From: Edolisoma coerulescens | Lineage: Eukaryota; Chordata; Aves; Passeriformes; Campephagidae | Length of the DNA stretch: 64,000 bases | Assembly (NCBI GenBank): GCA_013397115.1 | Contig: VWZW01000833.1 | Location: 485,921 to 549,920, forward strand | Direction: 5' to 3' | Program-made: the position numbers and the translations under genes | Shown: piece after piece, positions 35,417 through 48,000 of the stretch | Position numbering within the stretch: position 1 is the stretch's first letter | Layout of the letters: each line of letters starts with the position of its first letter | Notes under the pieces: model-generated | Told to the model about the DNA's origin: nothing | Databases searched by the model: none | The model's input: the letters and a program-made list of their open reading frames with translations, nothing else

Positions 35417-35700
35417 GGTGGCGCAGCTGGCGCTCCCGACCCGTCTCCCCGCCTCCGCCGTGAGGGAAGGGGGTGCCGTGTCAGCGGGCCCGCCTCCGGG
35501 GCGGGAGGCAGGCGGGGTGGGCGCTCTTCAGCCGGTCGCTTGCTGCTGTGGTTGCTCAGTGAGGCGGGAAGGCGGTAGCCCAGGCCCGTGGTGGTGGGGC
35601 CGGGCTGGGCTGTGCCGAGGAAGGACTGTTGGGGAGGGGAGGCCGCTCGCCTGGGTGGGCTTGTACTCGGCTGTTTGGACTCGCTGGGCTTCCTACCCTA
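35000..35700 (-). promoter_or_regulatory. RFC2: CpG island / RFC2 promoter
   Basis: Dense CpG across about 35000-35660, with GC boxes (for example GGGGCGGG at 35498) just upstream of the RFC2 start at 35416 and no clear TATA box, typical of a housekeeping promoter. On the intron 1 side (35140-35240) there is a second cluster of CCAAT-type boxes and GC boxes. The exact transcription start cannot be fixed from sequence. Confidence 0.75.
35298..35416 (-). CDS. RFC2: RFC2 exon 1 (start codon)
   Basis: ATG at 35416 begins [20 protein letters not shown] (human begins MEVEAV). The exon ends HYELP plus two bases of W, with donor GTGAGC. It lies inside the CpG island. Confidence 0.95.
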
Positions 35701-35886
35701 CTGCGTGTTAAGATAATAATAACATGTTTGCATTTCAGGGATCTAAAACTTTGTTTCTTCTATCTACCTCTATTTTCCCCCTATAAAATGAAAACAATAG
35801 AAGATGCATTGCGGAATATTGTAAGCAGTTATGTTATAGTGGGGGGGATGATTCTGGCTCTATTTACTGAACACGTATAATGTATA

Positions 35887-36057
35887 CAGGTTGCCCCGGG
35901 AAGCTCAGGCTGCCCTGTCCCTGGAAGTGTTCAAGGGCACATTGGATGGGCTTGGAGCAATATTGTCTAGTGGAAGGTGTCCCCATGGCAGAGGGTGGAA
36001 TGAAATGAGCTTTAAGCTCTTTTCCAACCCATACCATTCTGTGATTCTATGATTCTA
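35887..36057 (+). repeat. CR1 LINE 3' fragment (upstream of RFC2)
   Basis: CAGGTTGCCCCGGGAAGCTC, GGAAGTGTTCAAGGGCAC and GAGCTTTAAG, ending CATTCTGTGATTCTATGATTC. A plus-strand CR1 tail immediately beyond the promoter. Confidence 0.93.
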
Positions 36058-39000
36058 AATGTTCTTTTCCACGCTAAGTAAAGGTGGCTCATCCACCTAA
36101 GTCAAGACCCATTTTTTTTTTCTTAATTGATAATTCTAATGAAGTGTTACGGTACCAAGCTCATTGGTGCCCCTACATACTACCAGCCCCTGGTAATCCA
36201 GAGAACTGGATTGTATCCATAGCATTAGAATTTGGGAATCAGTACTCATTTTCAACCTCAGTAGTTACTGGGGCCTTGGTACATCTCTCAGTTCTGTTTA
36301 TGCTCCACGTAATTAATGACATTTGTGTTAGCTCAGTGAGCAGAGCATCTGTCCTTCAGTCTGGGCCCTGATTCCTTGGGAAGTGTTTCTAATTTAAGAC
36401 TGGTGTGAGGCAGGAACTCAGAACTGGCCATATTTGCAGCTCAGTGTGAGCAGTGACGCTCCTCTGAGGAAGTAACTTCCTCTTACTTGTCACAACATTT
36501 GTATTCCAGTGTTACTGTCAGTGCCTGTTATTGGTATTTTGAGGTTGACATATGAGCATTTGCCTTCAACCTGTAAAACTGGTTCTGCCTATGGCCTCAC
36601 AGTGATGGAGTTTGCTGAGTTTCTCCTAAGGCTCTAAAACTCTGGAGGGTGAAGTTTCTGTTTTGCAAAGTGCAGTCTCATATCTGAGTTTTTATGTAGG
36701 TGGTAAGTGCTTTAATCTTGTTTTGCACATTGTTTTTATGAATAGCTGTAGTGGTTCCCAGTGGTTGTAGGATAAGTGTTATGTAAGGGTAAAACTGGAA
36801 GTGTTCTGCAGCCTTCCTGTGCCTGGCTGAGTTAACATCAGCAGTGGATTAGCTGCCTCCATTGGAGGTAAAGTAGATAATTAAATAACACCACAATTAT
36901 ATGGCATATGAGGGTAAGAGCTGGCATTTTTTTTGGTATTCAGACTGTTTGTTCCTGCAATACTCAAACTCACTCTATTACTCTTGTCTTTAATTTTCTG
37001 CAGTGCTCATCAGAATCCAACATGAGACAGTGAAATACTGCAGCACTGTTGGTCATAACAGCCTGTCATGCAGCACCCTGGATATGCTTTGGTTTCTTGC
37101 CAAATTAAACAGTAGTTCTACTCTTAGGAAGTACCAGCTTCTAGATAAGATATAATTTTCTTGGCTAGCATTAATTCTACCACTCTGTGTAGGATTGCTG
37201 CTGATAAGCACTCAAAGGACAGTAAGAAAGGCTAATGATAACAATCGTTGCAGAGCCTGATGACAGATTTTGTGATATGTTTCTGCTAACAGTTGAAATA
37301 AATGTAGTTTTGAGCATGGTCTCCTAAAAGTGCTGCAGCCCCAGTGTAGGCAGGAGCTTATCACTGATCACAGTGGTTTATCAAACACAGAACAAGTATT
37401 TATTGAAGGCATAACAATACTGATAGGGATATGTGGCAGGTGCACAGGCAAATGTGAGCTGAGAGTTTTAAAACCCATCATGTCCCAAAATCCAAACTGT
37501 TCTTATTGTAGTCAGACAATTGAGATCACAGGATACATCCAGGGTTAAATGAATTCCAAATTCAATGCTGAAATAGCAGAACTTTTGATGTGTCATTAGC
37601 AATGCCTAAATACACATGTATGCAGATGTACTGTGTTATCCTGAAAGGAGAATAATCCTGAATTTAAGATTATTCTTTCAGATCCTTCTCCCTCATACCC
37701 CAAAAGATGCATAGAAAAGCTTACTAAGTACTTGTAATTAGTATAGAGTACAGACAAAGGCTTTTTGCTAATGGTTTATTCAGCAATTGGAGTGTTCCTC
37801 TTCAATGTATTCAAACAGCATGTATTACTAGTAGTGGGGATCCCCATCAGAGAAATAAATCATGATCTGTGGTCAGCCCAGCAGCAAGAAAGTCCCAGCT
37901 GTAGATTCTTGAGGTTTAGGGAACAGGTCTTCTAAAGATCCTATGGAAGCTCTTCTCAGACCAGCTCTAGTCACGGGCTCAAGCTCTAGTCCCCACAGGG
38001 AAACTAAAGCCCAGCACAACACGTTTCGTCAGAGAACTGGGTAACTGCAGAAGCCGTGGCAGAAGAATTACTGCTTTGCATGCTATGGTTGGTGAAAGTG
38101 AGGGTGGCTTGTTTGGAGTTTGAACAACAAATTGAAATTAGTGAAGACACTAAAAGTGACGCAGTAGTTGAAGACAGTGAAAAGCAAGAGCGAGGGTGAT
38201 GTGAGGTATAAAACCCAGAAAGCAATAGAAATAAAGCATGAGAGGAAACTAACTTCAGGCAATTGTTAGCAAAAAGTATGGATCTGTATATTCAGTAATA
38301 AACATTTCTTATATGCAGTGGTTTGGGGAGGGAAGGGAGAATGGTTTACTATTCAAGGTTGTTTTGCTTTTGGGTTAAATCTGTGAGTTCAGCTTACTGT
38401 TGCTGTTAGGCCTAACACTCATGCATGTTATCCTGCAGGTCTAGAAGGCCAGGGGCTGAGATCTTAAATTGTAGTATTAAGAGAAGTGCAGAGTTCCTTG
38501 GGCTGTCCATTGCTGGCCCCACCACCGCAGTTAAAGCTTCGTCTCCAACTGCAGCCCGCTGCTGTTTCACAGCCACAAGTAGGTCACGAAGCACAGATGG
38601 CCTCGCTGCCAGGGACGTGTGGAGTCTGCAGTCCCCTTGCAGGCTACTCCCTCTCTGCACTCTCTCCCTTTCACACAGCTAGGCTGGAGACAGCAGAATG
38701 AATTCTCATGCTACCAACCATTTAATCTTGTGCTCACTGAGGCTGAAGGCAGAGAGCAGAGCTAGAACAAACAGTGGGAGTGAAAGTAATGATGGGGCTG
38801 TTAGAAGGGAGGCTGGGCTGGTGCTTCATGAAATAGGGCATCACCGTATTGGGTTTCCTGGGCCTGACATGTCTGCACCCAGACTGACAGGGGCCCTGAT
38901 TCCTGCAGAGCTGCTGTGCTTGGGCTCTAGAGCAAAATGGAATGATGCTGTCAATATGCAGGTATTAACTTGTTCTTGTAGCATCACAAGCCCTGTCCAT

Positions 39001-42000
39001 CCTTCATGTGTTTGTCCATGGAATGGCCCTGAGGGTACAGCTGTGCTGAGCTAATTTTATGGGTACCCTTTAAAATTTCTTGCTAAGTGTAATGGCTGAG
39101 GTCCCATATTTCCTCTTCACCAGCACATGGCCATATCCCTGTTTACTTCTCCATCCACTGCCTCATCCTTACTCTTGTGAGCATCTCCAAGAGCTGCAGA
39201 GCAACAGCAGCTCACCAGAACACTCTGGGTAAATACAGCATGACACCTGCCCACACCGATACCTGAGGACTTCTATTTGCAGCCTCTTACTGTTTTTTAC
39301 ATTTTCGTTAAGTACCTTTAAATCTTTTTTTTAATGCTGCCACACAAAATTTTAAGCAGCACGCCACCAACATCTGCAGTTAGGAAATTCTTAGTGCTGG
39401 AAGTGAGGCAAAGCACAGGTTGTGGTGACAGAGCAGCTGGAAAGATCAAGTTCAGCTGATTGCTACTGGGAGGCTCTAAAGTTGCATGTATTTACAATTT
39501 TTTTTATAAGCATCTGAAAATACTTAAAAGAATGGGTTTTAAGTGCCATTTTAAGCCAAAGAAGCTTTAGCATGATTTTTCTGCATGTGTTAAGGCATTT
39601 ATCCAGAGCTTTACACTAAGTTACAAGAAAAGGATGCAGCAGCAGGGACTAGCCAGTCCTACTCTCCTGCCCTTTGGATGCTTAAGATTGAAAATGTGAC
39701 TGAAATTTCCTTTCTTTTTCTTCTTTAAGCACATAATAGAGAGCAACGAGTGTCCAGCCCAAGTCCAGCCGTGTGGTTACAGCTTTAGTCAGTAGAGGGA
39801 GTATGGACGCCTGGGTTAAAGCCACACAGGTCACCCGTGACATCCAAGAGAATTGACTTTCTCCTAGAATACCTCTTTTGTCTGCAAAACCATGTAAATT
39901 CTCAACATGTACATCTTTCCTAGATGCCAAAATGCAGCTGTTGGTTGCTAATGCGGTTGATGAAGCTGAAAGTGTAGAAGAGGGGAATGATCCTTTGTGC
40001 TTGCCATGCTTTTCTTCTTGTGCAGCCTCCCTGGGCGCACTTGTCTGTTTGCACCTGCAGCTGGGGCTGGTATGGAGCATCACCTTTTCTCCTCCGTGTC
40101 AGGGTCTTATGTCACCATTAGTGACTGTAGCAGGGTTCTGTTTGCCTCCAGGGAGGACACAGCCTCTAGCTTTTCACTGAGGGAACTGAGAAAGTGATTC
40201 TGTGCATGACTTGCTGCCAAACCTGGATGTTGCAAAGAGCATCCTGCAGAGCAAGTGCTTGCTGGGGCTCCCTTGTGTAGGGGGCAGGATCTTGATGAAG
40301 AAGAAAGAACCTAATGGCTCTGTGAACTTTCTGCTTGAAGACTCAGCCCCACGCTGGTGCAGAACCAGAGGAGTGATTTGGGAGCTCTGATGAACGGTAC
40401 AATCCAAGAGTTTGAAATGGAGGCAGACAATCTGGGTTCATCCGTTCTTTTACCAGTGTGCCACTCTCTTTGTGTTTTCAGATGTAACACTTGGTCTGTG
40501 TTTCCCGTAAAAATGGGAATGTGGACTGGCTTGATTTATGCTTATCAGAAACTTCAAAAGAAATTTGCAACAAATTTGATATAAAGTGGATCTTACTTTT
40601 TAATGTTACAGTATTGCTTGACTTTTGGTCAGACACCATGCAGCCACGATACAGCACAATACTGCCAGAGTGCATCCAGCATTTGTACTTTCTTGTGTTC
40701 ATTCTTTGCATCGGCAATCTGAGAACATTCTTCACTGACTGCCCCTAATTGGTACTGCATGACATTATGCAACCCATTTCAGCTGTATCTAGTCTCTTAA
40801 ATGCTGGGCAAAACTTGATCAGAGACCTTGTTTGGCTGAAACCAACAGAATAAATCTTAACATTCATCTGCATTCATTTTGTACGTGTCACAGATGGAAA
40901 TGCAATAATATTGTTGTTTATCAACAGTCCAGGACTTACTAGGCCATGGAACTCTGGATTCATTCAAGTCTGCAGAGCATGGATTTAGAAATATCAGAAG
41001 GAAGAGCTGCTGTATTCCAAGCCATCAAGTTCCTAAAGCATAAAGGAGGAATTTAGCAAAAGGTTAAGGTAAGGGTTGAGTCTGGTTTGGTTTAGAGTGC
41101 TCATGATAAAAGACATGAGAAAAATCTGACAAAAATAAAAAAGGAGTTATCTTCAGATCTCTGTGTGCATAGGTGATTTTTTTACTCCAAATGTTTGGTG
41201 TGGTTTTGCCTAGATGAGGAATGAAAAACAGGACTTGTACTCTTAAGGTTTGTTTTAGTGGCTGCATATCAATTTGCGATTGAAATGATGACTTGGTCTA
41301 GTAAGTTAAGCCTTTGTTTATTAGCCCTGCAATCCAGTCTCTCCTCCACCTGGATTAACTCCCTAAATTTAAGGCTGCTTCCCTAAATTAAATCTTAATT
41401 AGGTTCACTATATCCTTTGATTTAAGACATTTGTTGTTTATTGTTTCCAGTTATCACACAAGTCTGAGAAATAGGGGAGAGGAGAAAAAGTTTCTCTTTC
41501 TTGCATTAAGTCACCTGGGCTGCGCCACTTCCAAGTGAACAAATCCTGTCAGAATGTGCCTTATAGAGTAAGTGGGACTCATCTGCAGGTTTGAACACAG
41601 GTTGGATAACCTCCTGGTGCGTAGTTACTTCCCTGAAAATGCCTGATTTCCCTGCAGCCTGGTTGCTCTTTCTGCTGACCTACTGTAAGGTGGTGGTTTC
41701 CTCTAAAACATAAACACAACAGGAAAGGGCACTAAATTCTAATATTGGGACAGCTCCATTGAAGCGGCAGAGTAATTTTTCACTTTGCTGTTGCATTTAA
41801 CCACTATGTAAGAACTCAATGAAACACGTTGCCTATCTAGTATCAGTAAATCTTGCTTTAATCGTAATAGAGTTAACCTGATCAATTAAACATTAGCTTA
41901 TATATCTTTCTTTTGTAGTTTTTAACCTGTACTTCCTCAAAGTAGCTTTAACTGTAGCAGGAGGGGAAATCCTTGCATCAGGGTCCTTTGTTCCATGCAC

Positions 42001-45000
42001 CCACAGTACCTCAGAGTGTTTGGGTTGCATAGAAGAGGCACTGATTCAGCATCCTTGGTTGTTTGCAGAGCTTTGCTGCAAGTCACAGGGTAAAAAGATT
42101 CTGTTGCAATTGGCTTGGAGAAGTCTGAAACCATTTTGTACATATGGATTGTTGATTTAATTTAAGAGTGGTTTTTTAGGGGTTTTTGTTGTTTTAAAAA
42201 TTTCTATCTGCAACAGTAAGCTTAGGTGATGCTTGCACTGATAGAGAACTATTTCTTCCTCCTCTTACCCCATACCATAAAGAGCACTTTAAATATAAAT
42301 TTACTTTTTATCTAATCACACCACATGTCATTATTAATCCCTATATTTTCCTGCTACCCAGGAAAGCCTTGCATATAAAATGCTGACATTATTCAATGAA
42401 TGTTTGCTGCTGCATCCCAGGGTGCATTTTTCTGCCTCTCCTCATGTGTGTGGGTTTTTATTTTGTTGGTTTTTCCCCTTCCTTCCATTCTGACTGCTCT
42501 GCTATGACTTGTTTCTCATTTGCTCAGCCCTGCAGGGGAGGTATTCTGAGGGCTAATATTCATTAAGCATTAATTAAAGCAATGAAGGAAGGATATTAAT
42601 GTAAAATACTACATTTCTTCTGTAATTTTTAAGCGATAACTCTTCTACATGTATCCTCTTTTAGGAAGTCTGTCAGAAAGTAACAGGTAGCATCTTTCTT
42701 TCCCTGAAGATTCCAGAATTCACGAGGAGGAGTTCAGGCTTCTCAGAAAGTTCTTATTACAGTGTCCTGTGCAAAATAATTAAAGTTCAGAGCCAGTCAG
42801 TGCTGATGGAAAGGCTCCTGAGGGGAGGCACAGCCAGCGCTGGGTGTTGGGTTTGAGCTGTGAGGGACTGATGGCTGTTCCTCTGCACGCAATTAGAAAT
42901 GACCAATGACATCTGCACCTTCATGTTGTCTTCTCAGGAAAGCAAAGCATTGCAGAGGACTGTTTTCTCTACTGATATTAAGGGTGGTCTGTTATTGGGG
43001 GCACAAGGAAATGGAAGAGGGCTGTCTGGCTATCTGGGAAAAGATCTCTTTTCCCATGAAAGTGCTTATTCTGGGCTCAGGTGTGGTCCTGTTCTGAAGG
43101 CACTTGCAAAACAATCTTTAGAGTGATGTAATTTTGGGACATGAGAGGAGTGTGGCAAAGTGGGGAGAGGAATAACCCAGAGAACTCAAAGCAAGAGCTT
43201 ATGCAAGTGGCTGGGGTAAATATTAAGCTCTCCCAACTAAACCTTGGAGGGATCCCATCCTGTAATGCATCCGTGCTGACTGCACATCTTGGATTCCCCC
43301 TCTAAGGCAGTGACTCCCTGCAGGATCCCCACTGGAGGACACCAGCTGAGTTTGTTCCCTCCTGCTCTGGGTCACCATGCGGACATTCTGGGTGCAGTTT
43401 GCCCTTTGTGATACTCCTTCTGACCATGGCAGGAAGGCTGGAAGGAAAGCAGCTTTCATGCTTCCATCCTGCACTGCTGCCCCTCCTTCTTGATGTCCTG
43501 GATACTTGCCAGCCTGTGACCAACTGTCCCCAAGAAATATTTACTTCCTGTTTTTTTTTGCTTAGACCTCCAGAGGCCTCGTTTTTCATGAATAAAATAT
43601 GAGCTGTTCTCCTGGAGGCATGAAGGGACGAAACCACTGCTAGTGCTTTTTATTGCTGTGGTTGCTGATGCCTCTGCCCTCACTAGCAAGAAGAGGAGAG
43701 AGGATAGGGCTTGAGGGTTTAGTCCAGTGACTGTTTGCAGTGTGAGCTCTGCTGTCTGGAGCCAATACTAAGGAACAGCTGACTTTGTAATACCTTCTTT
43801 CAAGCAGTTTGTAACTGAAGCATTAAAACATGCCAGTTTGAACTGAAATTTTTGATTATCTTTTTCTCAGAGCATGGCTAATGCTTGGTTTTCAATCTCT
43901 TCCCCACCTTTTTTTTTTCTTATTATTTTCTTTTTTGTCGAGATGAATGTAGAATTATACAATCCCTTGTCATAGCTGAATCACACCTTGATTTTTCTAT
44001 CCGTTTCAAGAGTTTATCAAGATTCCTTTGCATTAGCCTAATTTATCTTGCAGCTCTTCTTGTCTTGGCACTTTATTCAGATTTAATAGACAGGATATGC
44101 AAACAATAATATTAAATAATAATGTTTACCCTGTTGGTTACTGTGCTCCTACTTTGAAGACTTAATGGATGAAGTGAAGGGATGTCAAATACTACTTTCT
44201 TACCCATATGAGTAAATACCAAAAGTATTTACCATGGTTTTTTTTTTTTTCTGGGCCTTAGGAACTATTATCCCCTAAATATCATTTGTCCTGGAGATTT
44301 CCAGGCTGCCAAACAAAGCTTTTCATGCAGGTATTTCTTTTCACTGTTACACTGGTACCAGAGCTGAGATCAGAGACTGATTCCCACACCATTTCTGAAT
44401 CCTCCTCAATAATTCTCCTAAGACAGTCCCTGAATTCAGTACTCCTATCAGCTAAGAACAGGTCAGTGTGATAGATATATTTTCATAATTGTTTCCAAGT
44501 CTGTTCTGGGATTTAGCTTTCCAGTTCTGCATGTATGCTTGCCAGTGACATTTTGATAGAATCTTTACCTGAATGGCTAAAAACCTCTTTCATCCAGGCT
44601 GCACATTTGCTGGAAAAAAGATGCTGCCAATATACATGTGGCAAAACTAAACGAGGAAAGCTTGAAATGCCTTGCCCAAGAAGAGAGGTTTGGCCTTAGA
44701 ATGTGACCTTTATTCCCTATATTGAGCACATTTGACTTCCCCTCTAATGACTTACACAATTACATTTGTGCAGGGTTTATGCATATTAATAAGCATGTCT
44801 ATCTGCATGTATGTATGTGTTTGTACACGCAGGGTATTTGTGTATGACACTGTATAGGTTTGGTTAAATACAGGTTGACCAATAGCTCAGAAAAAGGTCT
44901 TAGATATTGAAAAATACTACTTTTAATCCCTAAACATGAAATGCAGATTCCCCCACCTCTAGAATGGTTATTTCATCCACTTCTCTGTTAAATTAAACAA

Positions 45001-48000
45001 AGTTGTTCAAGACATTTGTTCAGTATTTCAGTTGTTATTAATGTAAAATACGGTTTATTGCTGCACTAGAGGAGGATTCTTAATCAGGCAAGGTGCTTCC
45101 CAAGCAGTAGGCTGTATAAACTGTGTGCTCTAAGTCCTCTGTGACTACACTGTTCTTTAGAGACATCCCTTTTTGTCTGATCAGTGAATTCCTATTTAAA
45201 AAACCTCCTAAAATGCCATGACATAAGGTGATAAAGGTGCTGAAAAGTCACAAAAAATACATATTGTCATTAGGGTGAATGTGAGCTGGTCTTGAGCTGT
45301 TGCTTTCTCTGCCTTCCAGGAGTTCATCTCCTGTTGATGGGTGATACAGCAACACGTATGCCACCTGCACTGAATTCCTTCACTGTAGGAGACTTGTTGG
45401 AGTGGAATAGAGAAATGCAGAGCTGCACACACAATCTTTGTTGTAAAATGGATCTATAGCAGCTTTAAAAATGGGATTGATTGTACAGATTATCATCCAG
45501 AAGCTTCAGTGGGCTTAACTGTGAGTGGATGGTTTGACCTAATACAACCGGAACACAGCAAAATGCCCCTTATGAACTTCTCTTGTTTCAGTGCATTGTA
45601 ATAATCACAACTGTGCTTAGTAAACCTAATTTCAGAATGGAAATATTATTACTTATAGAAAATAACCTCAGGATACAGTGCTACAGCATGTTGTGTGCAC
45701 ACATGCATGTCAAGTGAAAGGTGTACAGAGGAACCTGATACACCTCACCTGGTCAAGATTGTAGGTTATAAATCAGTTTATTAGAACTGGAATTTTATGG
45801 AAATGAATGATTGAAAGGATAGCTGCCAGAAGTAGACTTTATTTCCCCAATTCATCAGTCAGTGTAAGTGAGGCATTTGACTTCTTTATGCAGCTGGAAA
45901 ACTGAGTAGAAGGGAGGAGTATAATTAGAAAATCCTATGCTGCAGCAAAGTGGATCTTTCTTGCAGAAATGAAAGATTTAGGAACTAAAAGCTTATGCTG
46001 TCTCTTAATGACATCCCACTGCACCTCAAAAAAATATAACACAGGGAAAGGCTTGATCCTGATTAGGGAACTGTGCACCTGCAAGCCACAGCACAGCAGT
46101 GCACACTTGCTGTGGAGCTGACTTTCATGGTGTGATTAATCTAATTAATTTCCCAGAGATTGCTCCTGAATGTGGAGTTAAACCTGCACATATGACTTTT
46201 GCTAAATTTGGGCTGTGATTCCCTATTGAAATCAGCAGGCTGGGAGCACAATGTGCTTCTCAGCACCGGGTACTTGGATGAAGTTTCATGGCAGTGGGTG
46301 ACAAAATAATCTCTCTCACTGAGACAAGCCCACAGCCAGATGTGGGATGTAGGTTGTGGAGCTGGGAAGTGATTGCAAACTGCTGCTGCAGAGATCAGGG
46401 ACTTCCAGGAGAGCAGGGTGGCAGCACGTCCTTGCTGAGGCCTTGGCTTTGGCAGTCTCCCGGCACAGTTCCTGTGAAAACAAATGGCAGAAGTATTGTG
46501 GGACACGTCTTGTTTTGTGTTGGGAATGACACCCACCTCCTGCAAGCTCACACTGGTACAGGAGTATTTCACCTTGCTGTCTGCTTCTGGGATATAGGCT
46601 TACAAGATTTTTCATACACTTGACACCTCTCCAAACAGCACCATCCCAAGGCAGCAATGATGGAGTGAATCCAACAAGGTTCTACTTTCTTTTCATCTGC
46701 TGCCCAGATTGACCTGCTTATGTACTTCTAGATCTACCAGGGACACAAACCGGTCTTTAAATATAGCGATATGGGTTCTTTGCAATGTGGGGATAGGGAG
46801 AGTGAAACTGCCCTGCAAGTTTGAAGTGCTGTTTACAGGGGTTAATTCTAATATCCTCTTTATGTTCCATGGAAACAAAATCAGGGGTTCAGTCACATCA
46901 GCCCTGTGGAGGAGGATCTGCGTGAGCTGGGGATTCTAAATGGGGAAATTGTTAGACTTCAACTCCTTGACTATTGGGGCCTGAAAGTCACTGCAGTATG
47001 TCATTTGCAAGGCAATTTTCTCTGGAAGTGCAATATGGCTTTGTTCTACGACCTTGATGTCACAAAGTATTAATAATCTCTTAAATCTACCCCACCTGCA
47101 AACAAAAAAATCCCAACAAGGTACAATCATTTGTTTGGATTTTGGATTGGTATTTATAGTCTGCTTAAAAAATCACAGCTTTTGGTGTGATACATAGGTG
47201 TGAATGTAGTGGGTTTCTCTGCCAAACTTGCCTGGATACAACAAATAAATGAATTTCAGTCTGTTGGGAGGACAGCTGTTTCCATGACATTTTAAGCCCA
47301 GTTTGTAAGTATCTTCATCTCTTTTCTTAGCATGCTAAATGGGCATGACATGGCTTAATTCATATTTGTAAGTGCTTTGCATACAAAAAAAGGGCTCTAT
47401 TAATTTCTTACTTCCTTTCTTCAATAAACATCTCAGATAGTAACATGCTATTTCTGTTCTATTGCCACAGACATTCTTAGAAGTATTGTAAAGGATGCGA
47501 AATGAAAGGTATAGGTGAATTATTGACTGGAACAGACCAGATGCCTGTTCAGGCAAACACCCCCTTTGAGAAGCTCACTGTTACCACAGGTTCAAAGAAA
47601 GGAGAAACAAACCTTAAGCATGATATCAAACAATCATAGAATCTGTTCAGAGAAGCTTACTTTTCTTCAAGAGCTGAGTTGTCTCATACTTTTAAATTCT
47701 AATTAGAATTAACATAGGTACAGCTGCAATATAACTATCTTAATTACCTTTAATATATTCTGGCATTGAATTCCACAGGATAATTTATTTAATTGTATTT
47801 TCCCTCTTGTTAACTTTATATTTGGGGTTTTTTCACTTATTAACTTTATATTTGTTGTATATTATATTGAGTTTGTCTGTCACTACTTAGGACTGGAACA
47901 GAGAAGGCAGCATTAGCTGTTTTAATGTGTGCCTTCCACATTCATTCTGATGATTTCAAAGCACTTTACAGATCAGGTCGGTATCATTGTTTCTCTTTTG

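Noticed and set aside
34928..35578. 216-codon plus-strand open frame across RFC2 exon 1
   Set aside because: It is antisense to the RFC2 start exon, low complexity and stop-poor because of GC content.
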